NCBI GenBank assembly: GCA_964647745.1
Contig: CAZYJG010000030.1
Location: 1-16,044 of the forward strand
Reading direction: 5' to 3'
From: Thiopontia sp964647745
GTDB taxonomy: Bacteria; Pseudomonadota; Gammaproteobacteria; GCF-002020875
Length of the DNA stretch: 16,044 bases
In this document: one piece after another, positions 12,340 through 16,044 of the stretch
How the letters are laid out: each line of letters starts with the position of its first letter
Position numbering within the stretch: position 1 is the first letter of the stretch
Notes under the pieces: model-generated
Told to the model about the DNA's origin: nothing
Database searches by the model: none
What the model saw: only the letters and a program-made list of their open reading frames with translations
Made by a program: the position numbers and the translations under genes

Positions 12340-13464
12340 TTACTGCAGTGCCTCCATCGTCTCGTAGTAGCTCTGATCCGAGATCCTGGTCCAGGCCCGT
12401 GCCTTCTTCAGGTAGGCCGCCTGTGATTCGATGATCTCCCTGGCCAGTGGATCTGCAGCAGCCCGCTCGGCGATCAACTCATCATTGGCATTTTTCATCG
12501 CCTGCAGCACCTCAGTCGGGAACGACTTGACCTGAATATTGGGGTATTCAGACTTCATCGAGGCCCAGTTCTCGGCACTCTCATGGTAGGAGTGGGCATA
12601 CATGTCATAGGCCGCTACCCGCATTGCGACCCGAAGGATCTCCTGGATATCGGCCGGCAGGGCGTCCCACTTCTCCTTGTTGAACATGAACTGCAGCTCG
12701 GAGCCTGGCTCATGCCATCCAGTGTAGTAGTAGGGGGCAATCTTGTGGAACCCCATCCGCAGGTCAAGTGAGGGGCCGACCCACTCCAGTGCATCGATGG
12801 TGCCGCGCTCCAGCGCTGTGTAGAGCTCTCCGGCGGGGATGTTGGTCGGTTTTGCCCCAACCTTTGCAAGCACCTCACCCGCAAAGCCGGGGATGCGCAT
12901 CTTCAGCCCCTGTAGATCCTCAATGGAGTTGATCTCTTTTTGAAACCAGCCACCCATCTGGTTGCCGGTATTGCCGCCAGGGAAGGAGACCAGGTTGTGT
13001 GGTCCATAGACCTTCTGGGTCAGCTCAAATCCACCGCCGTAGTAGAACCAGGCGTACTGCTCCTCGGCGGTCATCCCGAAGGGCATGGAGGTGAAGTAGA
13101 GGGTGTTTGGAACCTTCCCCTTCCAGTAGTAGGAGCCGGAGTGTCCCATGTCATACTGGCCCGACTTCACCATGTCGAAGATTCCAAATGGGGCCTTGTG
13201 CTTGTTCTTGGAGTCGATGGTGATGTTGATGCGCCCGTTGGACATCTTGTTGGCCATCTCCGCCATGCCGTGAATGGCATCCCCAAAGATCGGGAACTTG
13301 GTAGGCCAGGTGTGGGCCAGGCGCAGGTTGTAGACCTCTGCAGGGGCAGTTGCAGCAGGGGCAGAGGCTGACTCCGTCTTTGGACCCTCTCCGCAGCCGC
13401 TCAGGGCCAGTGTTGCCAGTAGTGCCATCGTGGCCGTAGTGGTTCTTCGAATGAGTCCGTTCAT
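12340..13464 (-). CDS. dctP: TRAP transporter substrate-binding lipoprotein, TakP-type
   Basis: The periplasmic binding protein of the TRAP transporter. It is 374 aa from the second ATG (13464), preferred because AAGGAG ends five bases upstream; the adjacent ATG (13467) leaves only two. The first 24 residues form a lipoprotein signal with lipobox LSGC (C24), so the protein is anchored to a membrane, not freely soluble. GNQMGGW (167-173), GLKMRIPGFAGEVLAKVGA (186-204), GTIDALEWVGP (221-231) and YYYTGWHEPG (245-254) match the TakP group. Q169, R190, W228 and E252 lie where, as I recall, TakP binds a sodium-pyruvate pair. This predicts an alpha-keto acid or similar monocarboxylate; arginine 190 would hold the carboxylate. 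A strong terminator follows the gene. The family is certain, the ligand inferred. Confidence 0.95.
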   Translation of the reverse strand: MNGLIRRTTTATMALLATLALSGCGEGPKTESASAPAATAPAEVYNLRLAHTWPTKFPIFGDAIHGMAEMANKMSNGRINITIDSKNKHKAPFGIFDMVKSGQYDMGHSGSYYWKGKVPNTLYFTSMPFGMTAEEQYAWFYYGGGFELTQKVYGPHNLVSFPGGNTGNQMGGWFQKEINSIEDLQGLKMRIPGFAGEVLAKVGAKPTNIPAGELYTALERGTIDALEWVGPSLDLRMGFHKIAPYYYTGWHEPGSELQFMFNKEKWDALPADIQEILRVAMRVAAYDMYAHSYHESAENWASMKSEYPNIQVKSFPTEVLQAMKNANDELIAERAAADPLAREIIESQAAYLKKARAWTRISDQSYYETMEALQ

Positions 13465-13469
13465 CATCG

Positions 13470-13475
13470 CTCCTT
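13470..13475 (-). promoter_or_regulatory. Shine-Dalgarno that decides the dctP start
   Basis: AAGGAG on the minus strand stands two bases before the first of two consecutive in-frame ATG codons and five before the second. Normal spacing favours the second ATG at 13464. It is among the strongest ribosome sites in the window, in keeping with an abundant binding protein. Confidence 0.7.
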
Positions 13476-13513
13476 GTTATTGGAAATTGGTGCTGCAATC
13501 TTACATCAATACC

Positions 13514-14425
13514 TCAACCGATCCAGTGGTACCAGAGCGGCAGGGTGATCAGCGAGAGCGCAGTGGATAGGGTGGTTGCCGCGGCGAAGAGTGCGGTGTC
13601 CAGGCGGTAGCGGTCACAGATCACCATCCCCAGCACCATGGTAGGCATTGCCGCCTCGAGGATGACCGCTGCCCTCAGATCTCCACTAAGTCCGATGGTC
13701 TGGCTCATCCAGAAGACCACAAGGGGGACAATGGCCAGCTGGATCAGAATGGCTGGGGCGAGCAGGGGCAGCCGGTTCCAGCGCAGGGTATCCCAGCGCA
13801 GCCCCATCCCAAGGGCGATCAGCATCAACGGGGCTACGGCACCCCCCAGCATGTTCAGTACAGTGCCCAGCCCCGTTGGGAGAGGAACCTGATAGAGGTT
13901 GAGGGCAATTGCGACGATAGCGGCCCAGAATGCCGGTACCCGAAACACCTCTCCCCTGGTTTCGCTGCTCTCCCCTGATCCATGTCGCTGGGCGATCCAG
14001 ATGCCCAGTGTCAGCAACAGGGGGGTGTTGGAGAAGAGGTCATACTGCAGGGCAATACTGCGGTACTCACTGCCAAAGGTCTGCTCCAGTACCGGCAGCC
14101 CAAGATAGGTGACATTGGCCCAGGAGGCGGCAAGGATCATCGCCCCCCGCGATGGTGATGCCATCCAGCCTCTGCGGTAGATCAATGAGGCGGTTGCAAC
14201 CCCAGTCAATACACCAGTGGCAGACATCAGGACAACCCTGAGAGAGTCTGCACCCAACGGTGCCTTCCAGAGTACATCCAGAACCAGTGCCGGAAGCAGT
14301 AGCAGATAGACCAGCCCCGTCACTGTCTGGCGGGCGGTATCGGCATCGATCCCCATCGGCCTGAGTGGACGCCAAAGGGTTCCGGCCAGGATCAGGATGG
14401 CCATCGGCAGCAGGATGTTCAGCAT
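13514..14425 (-). CDS. AEC-family permease (auxin efflux carrier / malonate-type transporter)
   Basis: An inner-membrane transporter of the AEC family, which in bacteria includes malonate and other organic-acid permeases. It is 303 aa with about ten hydrophobic helices arranged as two halves of five. Visible are the N-terminal LNILLPMAILILAGTLW, GLVYLLLLPALVLDVLW, SWANVTYLGLPVLEQTFG (the conserved N-x-x-x-x-G-x-P of the fourth helix), the mid-protein GGAVAPLMLIALGMGL and the C-terminal EAAMPTMVLGMVICDRYRLD, which carries the second-half proline motif. The start at 14425 lies 14 bp after the stop of the CDF gene and has no good ribosome site, so it probably depends on coupling. It lies just upstream of dctP, separated by about 50 bp. 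Substrate and direction are not predictable; an organic acid fits the neighbouring TRAP genes. Confidence 0.88.
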   Translation of the reverse strand: MLNILLPMAILILAGTLWRPLRPMGIDADTARQTVTGLVYLLLLPALVLDVLWKAPLGADSLRVVLMSATGVLTGVATASLIYRRGWMASPSRGAMILAASWANVTYLGLPVLEQTFGSEYRSIALQYDLFSNTPLLLTLGIWIAQRHGSGESSETRGEVFRVPAFWAAIVAIALNLYQVPLPTGLGTVLNMLGGAVAPLMLIALGMGLRWDTLRWNRLPLLAPAILIQLAIVPLVVFWMSQTIGLSGDLRAAVILEAAMPTMVLGMVICDRYRLDTALFAAATTLSTALSLITLPLWYHWIG

Positions 14426-14439
14426 GGGGTCAGAGGGGG

Positions 14440-15588
14440 CTAATAATAGACTGCACGAACCTGCTTGATCTCCGGGTCATCGAGGATGCAGTGGTTCAGT
14501 GTCTCGGAGAGCTGATGGGCCTGCTCCTTTGTCTCCATCCTGTCGAGCGGAATCCAGAGCTCCAGCTCCAGCTCGCCATCAAGATAGTGGAGGGTGACAT
14601 CCTCGATCAGCCTGCTCTCCGGGATCTTCTCCCAGCACCCCTCCAGTCTCTTTAGCAGCTCACTGCGCATCGGGAGAGAGCGGCAGGGGGTGACCTTCTC
14701 ATCATTCTCCGGATCGATATGGATTGTGACATCGGAGATGTGCTCAACCTCTTTGTAGAGCCTCGACTCCACCCGGTCGGCAATGTGGTGCCCCTCGGAG
14801 ACGCTCAGCCTTGGGTCGACCAGAATATGGACATCAACCAGAACTCTGGCCCCCATCCTGCGGGTACGGAGGCGGTGCATGGCACGTACCCCCTCAATAT
14901 TCTGGATCAGTTGCTGGATGGAGTTGATCTCCTCCTCCTCGAGACCGGTATCGATCAGCTCCTGAATACTCTCCCAGGCCAGTTCCCCGCCCGCCTTGGC
15001 GACCATCAGCGATACCCCAACGGCCGCAATGGCATCCAGGTACCCGAGACCGGCCATGGTTCCCGCTACACCGACAAGCACAACAATGGAGGATAGTGCG
15101 TCACTGCGGTGGTGCCAGGCATTGGCACGCAGCAGGTTGGAACGGATCCGGTTGGCAATCCTCAGGGTGTAGTGGTAGAGCCCCTCCTTGGAGAGGATTG
15201 AGATCACTGCGGCAACCAGAACAATGACCCCCGGTTGAGTCAGCTGTTCGGGGTGGAAGAGTCGGTTGATGGCATCGAGGGAAATTCCAATCGCAACGGC
15301 AATCAGCAGTACCCCAACGGCAACGGTGATTGCTGTCTCAATCCGCCCATGGCCATAGGGGTGGGCCTCATCTGCCTCCATCCCCCCATGCTTTGCCGCA
15401 TAGAGCACCATGACGTCGGAGATCAGGTCGGAGAGCGAGTGGATGCCATCGGCAACCAGGGCCTGGGACTGTCCCAGGGTTCCAACCACCACCTTCAGGA
15501 TGCTCAGCAGCAGGTTGATGACCCCGCCCACCAGGGTGGCACGACGCGCCTCTGGATAACTGGAGTGGCTGGGGTTCAGGTCATGCAT
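14440..15588 (-). CDS. Cation diffusion facilitator (CDF) metal exporter with extra C-terminal domain
   Basis: A proton-coupled divalent metal exporter of the inner membrane. It is 382 aa, about 80 longer than FieF. Six helices are visible in residues 17-200. The transport-site ligands read H50-SLS-D54 in helix 2 and H159-HRS-D163 in helix 5, an HD-HD set; zinc-type CDFs use this set, whereas FieF has DD-HD. EAHPYGHGRIET (74-85) is the conserved loop. The cytoplasmic dimerisation domain covers about 205-295, with VDVHILVDP (251-259) and HISDVTIHIDPE (283-294). Residues 298-382 look like a second small alpha/beta domain (SRLIEDVTLHYLDGELELEL) that standard CDFs lack. The first gene to its right (upstream) ends three bases before its ATG. 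Zinc is the likeliest substrate, but cobalt, iron or manganese cannot be excluded. Confidence 0.93.
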   Translation of the reverse strand: MHDLNPSHSSYPEARRATLVGGVINLLLSILKVVVGTLGQSQALVADGIHSLSDLISDVMVLYAAKHGGMEADEAHPYGHGRIETAITVAVGVLLIAVAIGISLDAINRLFHPEQLTQPGVIVLVAAVISILSKEGLYHYTLRIANRIRSNLLRANAWHHRSDALSSIVVLVGVAGTMAGLGYLDAIAAVGVSLMVAKAGGELAWESIQELIDTGLEEEEINSIQQLIQNIEGVRAMHRLRTRRMGARVLVDVHILVDPRLSVSEGHHIADRVESRLYKEVEHISDVTIHIDPENDEKVTPCRSLPMRSELLKRLEGCWEKIPESRLIEDVTLHYLDGELELELWIPLDRMETKEQAHQLSETLNHCILDDPEIKQVRAVYY

Positions 15589-15591
15589 GGG

Positions 15592-16041
15592 CTATTTGGT
15601 GCCGTTACTGATCCTGACCATTTCCGGGAGATCGATACCCGCCTCCTCCCCCAGCTGCAGTGCCCGCTCCAGCCGTGCCGGTGCGCTGCGCCCCATACAG
15701 TTGTGGTTGAGATCTCCATTGAAGGCCTCAACCATGCCGTTGATCAGCGCCTCACGATTGAGACTCTCACCGGTAAGCCACTCCTGCAGATCGATTACCT
15801 CATTGGCGATGGTACGGGCAAACTCCCGGTGGTCCTGCCACAGCTCGCCGACATTGCCTCCAGCCTCAAGGCCTGCAATATTGGTAGTGAGGATGTAAAC
15901 ATTCTTCAATACCAGCTCGAGCAGCAGCTCCTGGTCAGTCGAGAGCACCTTGGTGGTGATCCCCAGTGTGGCCAGCGCATCGGCAATGTTCTGGGCATAG
16001 GGGCCCAATACTGGTGAGGGGATGATCACCTTGAAATCCAT
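15592..16041 (-). CDS. Uncharacterised protein resembling a ketopantoate-reductase C-terminal domain, possibly 5'-truncated by the window
   Basis: 149 aa from the ATG at 16041, three bases from the window end, so the gene may begin outside. It is largely helical. LELVLKNVYILTTNIAGLEA followed by GNVGELWQDHREFARTIANEV recalls the ApbA/PanE C-terminal domain, where a K-N-x-x-x-N helix is followed by GEL. LINGMVEAFNGDLNHNCMGRSAPARLERALQLGEEAGIDLPE also fits the dimer-interface and end helices of that fold. No Rossmann nucleotide-binding GxGxxG is present in the visible part; the start MDFKVIIPSPVLGPYAQNIADAL has a short beta-strand then helix. It ends three bases before the CDF gene and is probably cotranscribed with it. 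The match is by eye and weak; an unrelated helical family is possible. Confidence 0.6.
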   Translation of the reverse strand: MDFKVIIPSPVLGPYAQNIADALATLGITTKVLSTDQELLLELVLKNVYILTTNIAGLEAGGNVGELWQDHREFARTIANEVIDLQEWLTGESLNREALINGMVEAFNGDLNHNCMGRSAPARLERALQLGEEAGIDLPEMVRISNGTK

Positions 16042-16044
16042 TCC

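Noticed and set aside
15235..16017. 260-codon plus-strand ORF opposite the CDF and its neighbour
   Set aside because: It spans two minus-strand genes in a shadow frame, Gln/Asn/Gly-rich, with no ribosome site or domain.

Overview
The window reads as a gene-dense piece of a gammaproteobacterial chromosome with fairly high G+C. Type IV pilus genes lie next to nadC, the cobalamin genes use the enteric/pseudomonad layout, and there is an E. coli Mak-like fructokinase and a TakP-type TRAP transporter. Together these would suit a free-living or symbiotic sulfur-oxidising-type gammaproteobacterium, but no marker gene in the window settles the lineage. No rRNA, tRNA, CRISPR array, phage gene or transposase gene was seen.

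Layout, left to right. (1) 38-2754, minus strand: a PilX-like minor pilin, a GspE/PilB-type ATPase with an unusual N-terminus, and nadC, all overlapping and probably one transcript. (2) 2808-5111, plus strand: cobU-cobT-cobS, the nucleotide-loop assembly genes of cobalamin, starting about 50 bp from the divergent pilin gene. (3) 5112-5763: the only gene-poor stretch. It holds a 155-bp MITE-like element with perfect 15-bp terminal inverted repeats one base after the cobS stop. Beyond it lie a minus-strand intrinsic terminator, a second hairpin, two unannotated small ORFs (50 and 42 codons, minus strand) and a perfect 16-bp palindrome. (4) 5764-7230, minus strand: cobQ. (5) 7255-10474, plus strand: cbiB, an L-threonine-phosphate decarboxylase gene (cobD/cobC type), a mak-like ROK fructokinase and a small thioredoxin-like protein, each overlapping the previous one. 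(6) 10471-16041, minus strand: a 5'-incomplete or short protein resembling a ketopantoate-reductase C-terminal domain, a CDF metal exporter with an extra C-terminal domain, an AEC-family permease, and a dctP-dctQ-dctM TRAP transporter with a terminator between dctP and dctQ.

How the genes fit together. CobQ amidates the corrin side chains. CobD/CobC makes aminopropanol phosphate and CbiB attaches it. CobU activates cobinamide, CobT activates the lower base, and CobS joins the halves. This is the late half of adenosylcobalamin synthesis; no corrin-ring genes, adenosyltransferase or alpha-ribazole phosphatase are visible here. The right-hand block is a transport cluster, for which the binding-protein residues suggest an alpha-keto acid or similar carboxylate.

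No clearly new large system was found. The best candidate for something undescribed is the small two-ORF unit with operator-like palindrome, tandem 3' hairpins and terminator at 5290-5742. Next are the atypical N-terminus of the pilus ATPase and the likely leaderless start of cobQ.
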